The notes under the pieces are model-generated. The model saw nothing but the letters and a program-made list of their open reading frames with translations, had not been told where the DNA came from and did not search any database. From contig NZ_JARXWB010000018.1 of the NCBI RefSeq assembly GCF_029892425.1, positions 1 through 64,000 of the forward strand: a DNA stretch of 64,000 nucleotides, given 5' to 3'. A program made the translations under genes and the position numbers. The DNA is from Bradyrhizobium sp. BR13661 (lineage in GTDB: Bacteria > Pseudomonadota > Alphaproteobacteria > Rhizobiales > Xanthobacteraceae). Positions 1 to 8,709 of the stretch are shown here, in pieces (position 1 is the first letter of the stretch; each line of letters starts with the position of its first letter).

Positions 1-186
1 TCGCCAGGAAGCTTCTAACCGTGCTCAACGCAATGATGCGCGACCGAAAACCTTATATGATCGCCCCATCGACATAACAGTTGCCGGCTCTGCGGAGCGG
101 CGTTACACGCTGTACCGCGTCCGGGACACGAGAACGGCATACCGGGCCCGCTTCAGCACGCTGCACGAACGTGCTAGAGCCGATCC

Positions 187-1431
187 ATGTCCTTCCCCTC
201 CTCCGTTGACGTCGCAATCATCGGTGCCGGTGCGGCCGGCCTTGGTGCGGCGCATGCGCTGCAAGGCACTGCCCTCTCGGTGATCGTGCTGGAGGCGCGT
301 AACAGGCTTGGTGGCCGCGCCTGGACCGTGCAGGCTTCGCCTGACGTGACCTTTGACGTCGGCTGCGGCTGGCTGCACTCGGCCGACAAGAACTCGTTCG
401 TTCCAATTGCCCGCGCGCTCGATTTCGAGCTCAACAAGGACCTGCCGCCCTGGCGCGAGCGCGCCTATGGCAATGCGTTTCCGCAAAGCGAGCGCGACGA
501 TTTCATGCGCGCGATGGACGCGTTCTATCAGCGCCTATGGCAGGCGGCGCAAAAGGGCAAGGACGAGCCCGCGAGCCTGAGTCTCGAGCCCGGCAATCGC
601 TGGAACCCGATGATCGACGCGATCTCGACCTATATCAACGGCTGCGAACTCGAGGACATGTCGACACTCGACTGGGACGCCTATGAGGACAGCGAGCTCA
701 ACTGGCGCGTCCGCCGCGGCTATGGCGCGCTGATCGCGGCCTATGGCGCGCCGTGTCCCGTGGCGCTGAACTGCCACGTCACGCTGATCGATCATTCCGC
801 CAAGCGCGTGCGCATCGAGACATCACAGGGCACGCAGACCGCGGACAAGGTGATCGTCACCGTGCCGACCAATTTGATCGCGGATGAGGCGATCCGCTTC
901 TCGCCGCCGCTTCCCCGCAAGGTCGATGCCGCAGCCGGCCTGCCGCTCGGCGTCGATGACAAGGTGACGCTGGCGCTTAGCGATGCCGAAGCCTTCCCGA
1001 GTGAAGGAAACCTGCGCGGCGCCACCATGCGCACCGAGATGGGCACCTATCACATCCGCCCGTTCGGCCAGCCATGCATCGAAGGCTTTTTCGGCGGCAG
1101 CTTTGCCCGCCAGCTGGAAGCCGCCGGCGACGGCACCATCGCGGCGCACAGCATCGACGAGATCGCAGGCCTCCTCGGTAACGACATCCGCCTCAAGCTG
1201 AAGCCGCTGTACGAGTCACGCTGGGGGCACGACCCGTTTGCGCGAGGCTCCTACTCGCACGCGCTGCCGGGGCATGCGGGTGATCGCGCGGTGCTGGCCG
1301 AGAGGGTGGAGGAGCGCCTGTTCTTCGCGGGCGAAGCGACCTCGCCGAATTTCTTCACGACCGCGCATGGGGCAAGGGATAGTGGGGAGCGGGCGGCGAA
1401 GGAAGTGCTGGCGGCGATTGGAGAGCGTTAG
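187..1431 (+). CDS. FAD-dependent amine oxidase-type oxidoreductase
   Basis: This is a 414-residue flavoprotein of the monoamine oxidase/phytoene desaturase superfamily. A dinucleotide-binding GAGAAG motif lies at residues 13-18 after a short N-terminus, followed by EARNRLGGRAW, the usual FAD-binding extension. Near the C-terminus LFFAGEATSPNFFTTAHGA matches the second FAD-contact motif of the family. There is no signal peptide, so it is probably cytoplasmic. The amine or other substrate cannot be told from sequence. It is a single gene followed at once by a palindromic repeat. Family assignment is secure and substrate is unknown. Confidence 0.88.
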   Translation: MSFPSSVDVAIIGAGAAGLGAAHALQGTALSVIVLEARNRLGGRAWTVQASPDVTFDVGCGWLHSADKNSFVPIARALDFELNKDLPPWRERAYGNAFPQSERDDFMRAMDAFYQRLWQAAQKGKDEPASLSLEPGNRWNPMIDAISTYINGCELEDMSTLDWDAYEDSELNWRVRRGYGALIAAYGAPCPVALNCHVTLIDHSAKRVRIETSQGTQTADKVIVTVPTNLIADEAIRFSPPLPRKVDAAAGLPLGVDDKVTLALSDAEAFPSEGNLRGATMRTEMGTYHIRPFGQPCIEGFFGGSFARQLEAAGDGTIAAHSIDEIAGLLGNDIRLKLKPLYESRWGHDPFARGSYSHALPGHAGDRAVLAERVEERLFFAGEATSPNFFTTAHGARDSGERAAKEVLAAIGER

Positions 1432-1443
1432 TCTAGCTCCAAC

Positions 1444-1604
1444 GTCGTCCCGGCCTAGTGCGCAATTGCGCACGGGGGGCCGGGACCCATACCGCGTGAT
1501 TTCGCGGTGAACCACGGTCGCAGTACCGTGGATTGGCCCTTTAACTGTTAGCCTTCGCCAAATTCCGGCCTGTGCTTATGGATCCCGGCCTTCGCCGGGA
1601 CGAC
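1444..1604. repeat. 161-bp nested palindromic repeat element
   Basis: The element is bounded by perfect 11-bp inverted repeats, GTCGTCCCGGC at 1444-1454 and GCCGGGACGAC at 1594-1604. Inside them is a second imperfect pair, GGCCGGGACCCA near 1478-1489 and TGGATCCCGGCC near 1579-1590. It begins 12 bp after the stop of the oxidoreductase and codes for nothing recognisable. The layout is that of a REP/MITE-like dispersed element of the kind common between genes in Bradyrhizobium. Family membership is inferred from structure only. Confidence 0.65.
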
Positions 1605-1630
1605 ACCGATTCTGTAGCGCCGCTATCGAG

Positions 1631-2038
1631 TTACTCGATCACCCGCGCCCGCAGGTCCGCATCAGGCACGAAGCACGCATCGTACTTGCCGAAGATGCGG
1701 TAGCGGTTGTGCGCGATGAGGCTGTAGACGGGGTCTCGCAGCGGTTTCGGCACCGCGAATAGTACGCGCACCCAGCCCCAGCCCGGAAGCAGCGACAGCA
1801 CGGTCAGCGCCGCATCCGACTTCATGAACACTTCGCCGCCATGGACAACGGCGTTGGTATCGGGATCATCGGGATCGATGCCGAACGTGCGCGCCAGCCT
1901 CGCGCCATAATCCGACTGGATCGGCGTGAAGCGAAATCGCTTCGCCGTGTCGCGCTGCGCAACGAAACGCACCCAGCGTGAGCAGAAGATGCAGACGCCG
2001 TCGTACAGGATCACGTCATCGTCGGGCCATCTTGCCAT
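1631..2038 (-). CDS. Thiol-disulfide oxidoreductase-like DCC family protein (DUF393)
   Basis: This 135-residue protein carries the signature YDGVCIFCSRW near its N-terminus, that is, the Asp and two Cys (DxxCxxC) that name the DCC family. The rest (FRFTPIQSDYG, then ALTVLSLLPGWGWVRVLFAVP) follows the DUF393 pattern. The family has a thioredoxin-like CxxC but few proven reactions. Its start codon overlaps the stop of the upstream SDR-DoxX gene by one base, so it is the last gene of a four-gene operon with a hydrolase, a DUF2269 protein and the SDR-DoxX fusion. A redox role is inferred. Confidence 0.88.
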   Translation of the reverse strand: MARWPDDDVILYDGVCIFCSRWVRFVAQRDTAKRFRFTPIQSDYGARLARTFGIDPDDPDTNAVVHGGEVFMKSDAALTVLSLLPGWGWVRVLFAVPKPLRDPVYSLIAHNRYRIFGKYDACFVPDADLRARVIE

Positions 2039-3369
2039 CAGCGATTATCCAGCATCAGAAGTGCGACCAGCATCAGCACGATCGCCGGTCCTGTCTTCAC
2101 CAGCGCCCCAAGCGGTTCGATCCAGAGATCGGGCGTCAGGATCGCCGCGCCAAACATGTAGCCGAGCGAAGCAAAGATGCCTGCGACCAACCCGATCGCA
2201 GCTGTGCGGCGGAAGGCGATCAATACGCCGATGCTCATATCCATCAGGCTGGTGCCTGTCGTGATGGGATCGACCAGCGCTGGCGGGAAATCGTGCGTGG
2301 TCAGGATCCCGGCGGCGGCGCGGTAGGACACGAACAGCGCGATGAAGCCGGAGACGAGCCAGAACACGACCAGGCTTGCGAAGATCAATGCCTTGATCAG
2401 GAACAGCCGCGCGAACCATTTGTCCTGGATGGCGGCGGGATGGCGCCCGATCGCATCCGTCAGCGTCTTGGGCACGATGCCCGAGGCAGCGATCCATGCG
2501 GAGGGATCGCCGATAACACCGCGACGCAACTCGGCGATCGCGGTGGAGCGCATCGGCGGCATCCAGCCCAGGGTATTGGCGAGATCGCCGCCCCTAGCGC
2601 CGAGATCGAGCATGAAGGATGGCATCGCGATGCGCGGCCAACCGGCGGTGCCGAACGCGAGGCGAAACTGCTCGATGACGCCGGCCATCGTGATCGGTTC
2701 GGATTGCATCAGGTCCCAGCTCACCGCCTTCACAGACGCATCGTCGATCTCGCGCGCGGCGAGCCAGGCGATGGTCGCGGAGATATCCTCGACCGCGACG
2801 GGCTGGAACGTCGTTGCCATCTCCTTGGCCGGAAGATCCAGCGGGAAGGCAGCCAGCGCCCGCAGCATGGCGCTGCCGCCATAGGCTGACGGCGCGACCA
2901 CGAAGCCGGGCCGGAGGATGGCGTGGTGAATCCCTGAGGCCGCGATCAAACGCTCGGCCTCGCGCTTGGTTGTGGCGAACGCGGTCCGATCGGCCTCGGC
3001 AGTTCCGGGGATCGAGATGTGCACCAGCCGGATCGCACGGCCGCTGCCGGCGATGGCCTGAAGCAGACGCGCCACGAAATCGCGATGGACGGCGTTGGTG
3101 TCGCTGCCGGGGCCGTCCTGGAGCACGCCGAGGCAGTTCACGACGATGTCGACCGCATGCTCGCTCAGCAGGCGCGTCAGCGCAATCGCATCGAGTGACA
3201 GGATCGGCAGCTCGAGATCGAGCGCGCTCATCTTCTGCGCCGCCGACAGGCTGCGTGCGAGACCGACCACGCGAAAGCCGCGCGTGCGCAAATCATCGGT
3301 GACGAAGCGGCCGATCAGGCCGGAGGCGCCGAGCACCAAAATGGTTCGCTGGTTCATCTGCTCTCTCAA
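2038..3369 (-). CDS. SDR-family NAD(P)-binding protein fused to a DoxX-like membrane domain
   Basis: This is a two-part protein of 443 residues. Residues 1 to about 290 form an atypical short-chain dehydrogenase/NmrA-like Rossmann domain with LVLGASGLIGRFVTD as the nucleotide-binding loop. Residues from about 310 to 443 are hydrophobic, with four predicted membrane segments resembling DoxX-like proteins. SDR-DoxX fusions recur in proteobacteria, but the substrate is not established. The start overlaps the DUF2269 gene by 4 bp and the end overlaps the DCC gene by 1 bp, which implies translational coupling. I infer a membrane-bound reductase or epimerase working with the DCC and DUF2269 partners. 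Confidence 0.85.
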   Translation of the reverse strand: MREQMNQRTILVLGASGLIGRFVTDDLRTRGFRVVGLARSLSAAQKMSALDLELPILSLDAIALTRLLSEHAVDIVVNCLGVLQDGPGSDTNAVHRDFVARLLQAIAGSGRAIRLVHISIPGTAEADRTAFATTKREAERLIAASGIHHAILRPGFVVAPSAYGGSAMLRALAAFPLDLPAKEMATTFQPVAVEDISATIAWLAAREIDDASVKAVSWDLMQSEPITMAGVIEQFRLAFGTAGWPRIAMPSFMLDLGARGGDLANTLGWMPPMRSTAIAELRRGVIGDPSAWIAASGIVPKTLTDAIGRHPAAIQDKWFARLFLIKALIFASLVVFWLVSGFIALFVSYRAAAGILTTHDFPPALVDPITTGTSLMDMSIGVLIAFRRTAAIGLVAGIFASLGYMFGAAILTPDLWIEPLGALVKTGPAIVLMLVALLMLDNR

Positions 3370-3833
3370 AACGGCTTGGCGATCATCAGCCAGAGGATCA
3401 GCATGGTGGTGCCGAAGCCAGGGAAGCCGAATGCGAACCAGCGGCGGAACAGCACGAAGTAACGCTCCGGCAGCGCCGCTTGCTGCCCGGCGGCCTTGCG
3501 CGCGAGATCGCGCATCTCGATCTGCATGAAGACGACGGGAATCCAGAACAGGCCGGCGATGGCGTAGAGCGCGAGCGAGACGAGGATCCAGCGTTCCGTG
3601 ATCGAGGTGGCCGAGAGCATCATCAGCAGGCCGCCCGTGACCGGCTGCAGGATCACCGCCGACAGCGTGAAGATCGCGTCCGCGATCACCACCACCGACG
3701 CCGTCCGCGCGATGAACTCCGCATTATCGGTGCGATGTGCCATCAGCATGAAGAAAGCGATGCCAGTTCCAGTGCCGAGAATGACGATGGCGCCGAGCAC
3801 GTGCAGATATTTGACCAGGAAATACAGCATCAT
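3366..3833 (-). CDS. DUF2269 family integral membrane protein
   Basis: The reading frame is open further upstream. The ATG at 3833 is preferred because GGCGAAGAAGCC lies just before it and it overlaps the stop of the hydrolase gene. The 155-residue product starts MMLYFLVKYLHVLGAIVILG and has four hydrophobic segments, as in the DUF2269 family. His11 and the HVLGA context resemble the conserved start of this family and of related CopD-like proteins. Its end overlaps the SDR-DoxX start (ATGA). Function is unknown; the operon suggests a partner in a membrane redox step. Confidence 0.82.
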   Translation of the reverse strand: MMLYFLVKYLHVLGAIVILGTGTGIAFFMLMAHRTDNAEFIARTASVVVIADAIFTLSAVILQPVTGGLLMMLSATSITERWILVSLALYAIAGLFWIPVVFMQIEMRDLARKAAGQQAALPERYFVLFRRWFAFGFPGFGTTMLILWLMIAKPF

Positions 3834-4732
3834 GGCTTCTTCGCCGCCACAGGCTTCAGCGCGCGGTCGAGCTCGCTGCTTGCTGCTTTGACGCCGGATT
3901 CCGTCTCGATCAGCCAATGCCCCTCGCTGCCAACGGCAGGCAGTGCACGAAAATCGTCCTTGCCGCCGCCGCTGCGAAACGCATCCGCCATTGTTTTCGA
4001 AAATGCCGGAGCAAAATAGCTGTCATTCGCTGCAACCAGCGATGTGACGGGAATGCGCGCTGCCTTGCCGAATTCCGCCGCAGCCGCAAGCAGCGTATGC
4101 GGCGCGCAGATCTTGTTCGGTTCGTCATTGGCGTGGCCGCCGCGCCCTGGCGCGAATGCAATGATGGCGGAGATCTCTTTCGGATCGGCATTCGCGAGCG
4201 CCAGCGCGCCCCAGCCTCCGGCAGAATGACCGATCACGACTGCGCCATCCCCGCGAATGAAATCCTGCTTTCGCAAATAGTCCAGCGCGAGGGAAATTTC
4301 CTCTGCGGTCGCGCGGCCCGCGCGCGCGTAGTCCGCTTCGTCGCAGCCGCCTTGATCCTCGACATAGCGGCCACCGGTCGCGCCATGGCCGAGACGCTCC
4401 GGCACCAGCACGGCAAAGCCGCGCGCCACGAGAAGACTTGCAAGCGCGCGATATTCCGGCTGCGGCATTTGCGCGCGACGCAGCACGTTCTGCGTCGAGG
4501 CATGTGCGATCACGGCAAGCCGGAACGGACCGGCGCCCGAGGGGCGAAACAACAGCGCGCGCGCGGCAATATCGGTATCCGGCGACGGCACGCGCCATTC
4601 CTGCCTGCGGAACGGCTCGCCTTCCGCGCCTGATGCGCCAAGCGTGACCTGAAGCGTGACCTGAGCGCACAGAGGTCGTGCCGTCAGCACAGACAGCAGA
4701 AGCAGAGGGGCAAGGGTGTTGAGAAGCCGCAT
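3830..4732 (-). CDS. Secreted alpha/beta hydrolase (dienelactone hydrolase-like)
   Basis: A 300-residue protein with a cleavable-looking signal peptide (MRLLNTLAPLLLLSVLTARPLCAQ) and an alpha/beta hydrolase fold. The nucleophile elbow is GHSAGGWG near residue 170, after strand VVIGHS. LVPERLGHGATGG sits where an oxyanion or lid loop would lie, and a C-terminal GSEGHW could supply the catalytic His. It is the first gene of the minus-strand operon and overlaps the DUF2269 start by 4 bp. The substrate is unknown; a periplasmic esterase or peptidase-like activity is the general expectation. Confidence 0.85.
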   Translation of the reverse strand: MRLLNTLAPLLLLSVLTARPLCAQVTLQVTLGASGAEGEPFRRQEWRVPSPDTDIAARALLFRPSGAGPFRLAVIAHASTQNVLRRAQMPQPEYRALASLLVARGFAVLVPERLGHGATGGRYVEDQGGCDEADYARAGRATAEEISLALDYLRKQDFIRGDGAVVIGHSAGGWGALALANADPKEISAIIAFAPGRGGHANDEPNKICAPHTLLAAAAEFGKAARIPVTSLVAANDSYFAPAFSKTMADAFRSGGGKDDFRALPAVGSEGHWLIETESGVKAASSELDRALKPVAAKKP

Positions 4733-4937
4733 GAATTGCCGAGGGCGCGCACGGAGAGTTTGGCCAAACTAGTCGGAACGAATCACTCTGGGCGGATTTT
4801 CTGCGCTGTCATCGCGGTTCATTCGTTGCGTTGCCGGAGTTTTGCACCGGCGCACGGCACGCTGCTGCCGTTCGAAATGGCGTCTTGTCTTTTTTCGGTA
4901 CAACATGGTTAAAATACTGATGCAGAAAGTCCACAGG

Positions 4938-4953
4938 TTAACCGATAATTAAC
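4938..4953. promoter_or_regulatory. Candidate CtrA-binding site
   Basis: The sequence TTAA-CCGATAA-TTAAC is an exact TTAA-N7-TTAAC match to the CtrA consensus of alphaproteobacteria. It lies 45 bp upstream of the GNAT start and about 200 bp upstream of the divergent hydrolase operon, in an AT-rich stretch. Binding is inferred from the motif alone. Confidence 0.4.
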
Positions 4954-4997
4954 GATAGGTCTTGCCGCCGGCGCGGCGACTTGGTTTGATCGCTTCC

Positions 4998-5507
4998 ATG
5001 AGCACAACCCTGATCGAGGTCCGGCCGGCCAAAGCTGCAGATGCAACTGCGGTGGCGTCCACGCATGATGAAGCCTGGCGCTCCGCCTATCAGGGCATCA
5101 TTCCCGGCGCCGAGCTGGAGAAGCTGATCAACCGCCGCGGCCCACAATGGTGGGACAGCGCGATCCGCAAGGGCAGCCGCGTCAGCGTGCTCGTGTTCGG
5201 CGACAAGATCGCGGGCTACGCCAATTACGGCCGCAACCGCGCGCGCAGCCTGCATTTTGACGGCGAGATCTACGAGCTTTACCTGCGTCCCGAGTTTCAG
5301 GGCCTCGGCTTCGGCCGCCGGCTGTTCGCCGCCGCCCGCCGCGACCTCATGCAGAGCAACCTGAAGAGCATGGTGGTGTGGGCGCTCTCGGACAACGATC
5401 CGGCGACAGAGTTCTACCGGGCTCTGGGCGGCCGCATGGTGGCACGTTCCTCGGAGCGGTTCGGGCCGAAGGCGCTCGACAAGGTCGCTTTCGCCTGGAC
5501 CAACTAG
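4998..5507 (+). CDS. GNAT family N-acetyltransferase
   Basis: A GNAT acetyltransferase of 169 residues from the ATG at 4998. An in-frame start at 4962 would add 12 residues that do not look conserved. The N-terminal IEVRPAKAADATAVASTHDEAW is the usual GNAT beta1-alpha1 region. The acetyl-CoA pyrophosphate loop is seen as the FQGLGFGRRLF motif (QGxGxG/A) around residue 105. The acceptor substrate is unknown. It follows a candidate CtrA site and stands alone upstream of ppa. Confidence 0.87.
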   Translation: MSTTLIEVRPAKAADATAVASTHDEAWRSAYQGIIPGAELEKLINRRGPQWWDSAIRKGSRVSVLVFGDKIAGYANYGRNRARSLHFDGEIYELYLRPEFQGLGFGRRLFAAARRDLMQSNLKSMVVWALSDNDPATEFYRALGGRMVARSSERFGPKALDKVAFAWTN

Positions 5508-5703
5508 GGTTCGGACCAATCAAACCGCTGAAAGCCTCACGGCGGCGCTCCCCTCCCGTCGATACCGTCAGCCCTTTGCGCCGGTGATCGCTGGATTCAT
5601 TATTTCACAAAAACACGATGGATCGGCGGCCCAAGCCCGCGTATGACAGCGCCAAAATCGCTGCCGGGCGAAAGTTAACGTCGGCAATAACGGAGCCTAT
5701 TTC

Positions 5704-6240
5704 ATGCGTATCGATGCGGTCTCGATCGGGAAAAACGTCCCCCACGACGTCAACGTCATCATTGAAGTCCCCGTGGGCGGCGAGCCGATCAAATACGAGA
5801 TGGACAAGGAGGCGGGCACGCTCGTGGTCGATCGCTTCCTGTACACGCCGATGCGTTACCCCGGTAATTACGGCTTCATCCCGCACACCCTGTCCGATGA
5901 CGGCGACCCCTGCGACGTGCTGATCATCAACACCCGCGCCATCATCCCCGGTGCCGTCATGAGCGTGCGCCCGGTCGGCGTGCTGTTCATGGAAGACGAA
6001 GCCGGCGGCGACGAGAAGATCCTGGCGGTGCCGTCGTCGAAGCTGACGCAGCGCTACGACAAGGTTAAATCGTACTCCGACCTGCCTGAAATCACGCTGC
6101 AGCAGATCCAGCACTTCTTCGAGCACTACAAGGATCTCGAGAAGGGCAAGTGGGTGAAGATCACCCGTTGGGGTGGCCCCGAGGAAGCGCAGAAGCTGAT
6201 CCTCGAAGGCATTGAGCGCGAGAAGAAAAACAAGGCGTAA
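5704..6240 (+). CDS. ppa: Inorganic pyrophosphatase
   Basis: A family I soluble inorganic diphosphatase of 178 residues, the usual length. It hydrolyses pyrophosphate from biosynthetic reactions in the cytoplasm. The Mg-binding signature DDGDPCDVL is present, followed by DEAGGDEKILAVP, with catalytic Asp, Lys and Tyr residues in their normal places (KYEMDKE, RYPGNYGFIPHT). The C-terminal KITRWGGPEEAQKLI is also typical. The preceding 196 bp has no gene and must hold its promoter. Confidence 0.96.
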   Translation: MRIDAVSIGKNVPHDVNVIIEVPVGGEPIKYEMDKEAGTLVVDRFLYTPMRYPGNYGFIPHTLSDDGDPCDVLIINTRAIIPGAVMSVRPVGVLFMEDEAGGDEKILAVPSSKLTQRYDKVKSYSDLPEITLQQIQHFFEHYKDLEKGKWVKITRWGGPEEAQKLILEGIEREKKNKA

Positions 6241-6325
6241 TCCCGACTTCGCGGTCTTTCGGGCTTGATCTTGTCGGACGCCGTGGCGCGGCTTAATCGC
6301 GCTTCCAGAACCCCGCGAGCTTGTC

Positions 6326-7807
6326 ATGCGTCGGCTTCTCAAGATCCTCCGTAATCTGATCCTGCTGATCGTCGCGGGCGTCGTCATCCTCGCCGGCGTG
6401 CTGGCTTACAACGTCGCCACGCGCGGTTCGCGCCAAATGCAGGTCACGGCAATCCCGCGCGCCAGTGTCGATACCAAGGGCGCGGCGCAGCGCCTGTCGG
6501 AGGCGATCCGCTTCCAGACCATCTCGAACTTCCTCAATCCGGAGCAGGATGCCGACGCCCTGCGCGGCCTCTCTGCCCATATTGCCGCAAGCTTCCCGGC
6601 CTTCCATGCCGCGGCCAAGCGCGAGGTGATCGGCGGCCACAGCCTGCTCTACACGTGGGAGGGCACTGATCCGAAAGCGCAACCGATCGGGTTGCTCGCG
6701 CACCAGGACGTGGTCCCGATCGCACCGGGCACCGAGAAGGACTGGCAGCAGAAGCCGTTCGATGGCGCGGTCGCGGACGGCTACATCTGGGGACGCGGCT
6801 CCTGGGACGACAAGGGCAATCTCTACTCAATGCTCGAAGCCGCCGAGCAGATGGCGAAGGATGGCTTTCGTCCGAAGCGGACGATCTATTTCGGCTTCGG
6901 TCATGACGAGGAAGTTTCCGGCACCCGCGGCGCCAAAGCGATCGCCGCCGCGCTCGCCGCGCGCGGCGTCAAGCTCGACTTCGTGCTCGACGAAGGCCTG
7001 CTGATCGCCGAAGGCATCATGAAGGGTCTCGACAAGCCGGCGGCGCTGATCGGAGTCGCAGAAAAGGGCTATTCGACGCTGGTGCTGACCGCGCACACGG
7101 CGCCGGGACACTCCTCGATGCCGCCGCGCGAGACCGCGATCGGAATGATGAGCGCCGCGCTGGCGCGGCTGGAGGACCACCGGCTGCCGGCCCATATCCG
7201 CGGCGCTGTCGCCGAGATGTTCGACACGCTGGCGCCGGAGATGGGCGGCTTCAACCGCGTGGTGCTGTCGAACCTGTGGCTGTTCAAGCCGCTGCTGATG
7301 CGGGAGTTCGAGAAGAGCGGTCCGACCGAGGCCATGGTCCGCACCACGACGGCGCTCACGATCTTCAACGCCGGGGACAAGGACAATGTCCTGCCGGGGA
7401 ACGCAGAGGCGACCGTCAATTTCCGCCTGCTGCCGGGCGATACCGAGGCCAGCGTCACCGACCATGTCCGCTCGACCATCGCCAACGAGAAGATCTCGAT
7501 CGCGACGTTCCCGGGCAATACCGATCCGCCACCGGTGACGGGCACCGCGAGCCCGTCCTATGCGGCGCTGACGCGCTCGATCCGCGAAGTGTTCCCCGAT
7601 GTGATCGTGGCGCCCGGCCTGATGATCGCGGCGACGGACTCACGTCACTATGCCGCCCTCACCGACAACATTTTCCGCTTCTCGCCGGTGCGCGCCAATT
7701 CCGACGACCTCAAGCGATTCCACGGCACCAACGAGCGCCTCAGCATCGAAGGCTATGCCGACATGATCCGGTTCTACCGGCGGCTGATCGAGAATACGGC
7801 GGGGTGA
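6326..7807 (+). CDS. Membrane-anchored M20 family metallopeptidase
   Basis: A 493-residue zinc carboxypeptidase/deacylase-like enzyme. Residues 8-30 form a single N-terminal membrane segment, so the catalytic domain is probably periplasmic. Metal ligands are visible as LLAHQDVVPI (His), WGRGSWDDKGN (bridging Asp) and GHDEEVSGTRGA (catalytic Glu pair), the M20 order. The dimerisation domain begins around KGYSTLVL and includes the TAPGHSSMPP loop. Its end lies 8 bp from the convergent folD. Substrate unknown; annotated relatives are called M20 or carboxypeptidase S-like peptidases. Confidence 0.9.
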   Translation: MRRLLKILRNLILLIVAGVVILAGVLAYNVATRGSRQMQVTAIPRASVDTKGAAQRLSEAIRFQTISNFLNPEQDADALRGLSAHIAASFPAFHAAAKREVIGGHSLLYTWEGTDPKAQPIGLLAHQDVVPIAPGTEKDWQQKPFDGAVADGYIWGRGSWDDKGNLYSMLEAAEQMAKDGFRPKRTIYFGFGHDEEVSGTRGAKAIAAALAARGVKLDFVLDEGLLIAEGIMKGLDKPAALIGVAEKGYSTLVLTAHTAPGHSSMPPRETAIGMMSAALARLEDHRLPAHIRGAVAEMFDTLAPEMGGFNRVVLSNLWLFKPLLMREFEKSGPTEAMVRTTTALTIFNAGDKDNVLPGNAEATVNFRLLPGDTEASVTDHVRSTIANEKISIATFPGNTDPPPVTGTASPSYAALTRSIREVFPDVIVAPGLMIAATDSRHYAALTDNIFRFSPVRANSDDLKRFHGTNERLSIEGYADMIRFYRRLIENTAG

Positions 7808-7815
7808 AGAGAAGG

Positions 7816-8700
7816 CTACACCGCGGGCTTCGGCAAACCCGCGATCGCGCAAGCAGCGCGCAGCGTGTTCACGAGCAGGCAGGCGACGGTCATCTGGCCG
7901 ACGCCGCCGGGCACCGGCGTCACGGCACCGGCAACGCCAAGCGCTTCCTGATAGGCGACATCGCCGACGAGACGGGTCTTGCCGTCATCCTTCGGGATGC
8001 GGTTGATGCCGATGTCGATCACGGTCGCGCCCGGCTTCAGCCAATCGCCGCGCACCATCTCGGGCCTGCCGACCGCGGCATAGACGAGATCGGCCTGCTT
8101 GACGATGCCGGGCAGGTCGCGCGAACGCGAATGGGCGATCGTCACCGTGGCATTCTCGTTGAGCAGCAATTGCACCAGCGGGCGGCCGACCAGATTGGAG
8201 CGGCCGATGACGACTGCGTTCATGCCTTCGAGCGAAGGGTGCACGCTCTTGGTCAGGATGATGCAGCCGAGCGGCGTGCAGGGCGACAGCGCCTCGAAGC
8301 CGCCGGCGAGCCGGCCGGCATTGTTCGGATGCAGGCCGTCGACGTCCTTGGCGGGATCGATCGCGTTGATGACGGCCTCGGTGTTGAGGCTCTTGGGCAG
8401 CGGCAGTTGCACGAGAATGCCGTGCACGGCGGGATCGCGGTTGAGCTTGGCGACGATCGCCAGCAGATCTGCTTGCGAGACGTCTGCGGGAAGCTTGTGC
8501 TCGAACGAGGCCATGCCGGCGGCCTGGGTCTGCGTATGCTTGGAGCGGACATAGACTTCGCTGGCGGGATCGTTGCCGACCAGGACCACGGCGAGACCCG
8601 GCACCAGATTGTGCTCGCGCTTGACGCGGGCGACCTCGTCGGCGACGCGGGCGCGAAGGTCTGCGGCGATGACTTTTCCGTCGATGATCCTGGCCGTCAT
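7816..8700 (-). CDS. folD: Bifunctional methylenetetrahydrofolate dehydrogenase / methenyltetrahydrofolate cyclohydrolase
   Basis: FolD interconverts 5,10-methylene-, methenyl- and 10-formyl-tetrahydrofolate using NADP, supplying one-carbon units for purines and formyl-Met. The 294-residue length is normal. Signatures include YVRSKHTQTQAAG (catalytic Lys), PLPKSLNTEAVINAIDP, KDVDGLHPNNAGRL and the NADP-binding VIGRSNLVGRPL. PVPGGVGQMTVA near the C-terminus is the second PROSITE-type motif. It is followed on the same strand by DUF167 and, further upstream, YggT. Confidence 0.96.
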   Translation of the reverse strand: MTARIIDGKVIAADLRARVADEVARVKREHNLVPGLAVVLVGNDPASEVYVRSKHTQTQAAGMASFEHKLPADVSQADLLAIVAKLNRDPAVHGILVQLPLPKSLNTEAVINAIDPAKDVDGLHPNNAGRLAGGFEALSPCTPLGCIILTKSVHPSLEGMNAVVIGRSNLVGRPLVQLLLNENATVTIAHSRSRDLPGIVKQADLVYAAVGRPEMVRGDWLKPGATVIDIGINRIPKDDGKTRLVGDVAYQEALGVAGAVTPVPGGVGQMTVACLLVNTLRAACAIAGLPKPAV

Positions 8701-8709
8701 GTCAGTTCC

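Noticed and set aside
1..186. Possible end of an upstream gene at the window edge
   Set aside because: No frame ends in a recognisable protein; the region before the oxidoreductase looks non-coding.
1978..2889. Plus-strand open frame of 303 codons
   Set aside because: Antisense to the SDR-DoxX gene; Arg/His/Gln-rich shadow.
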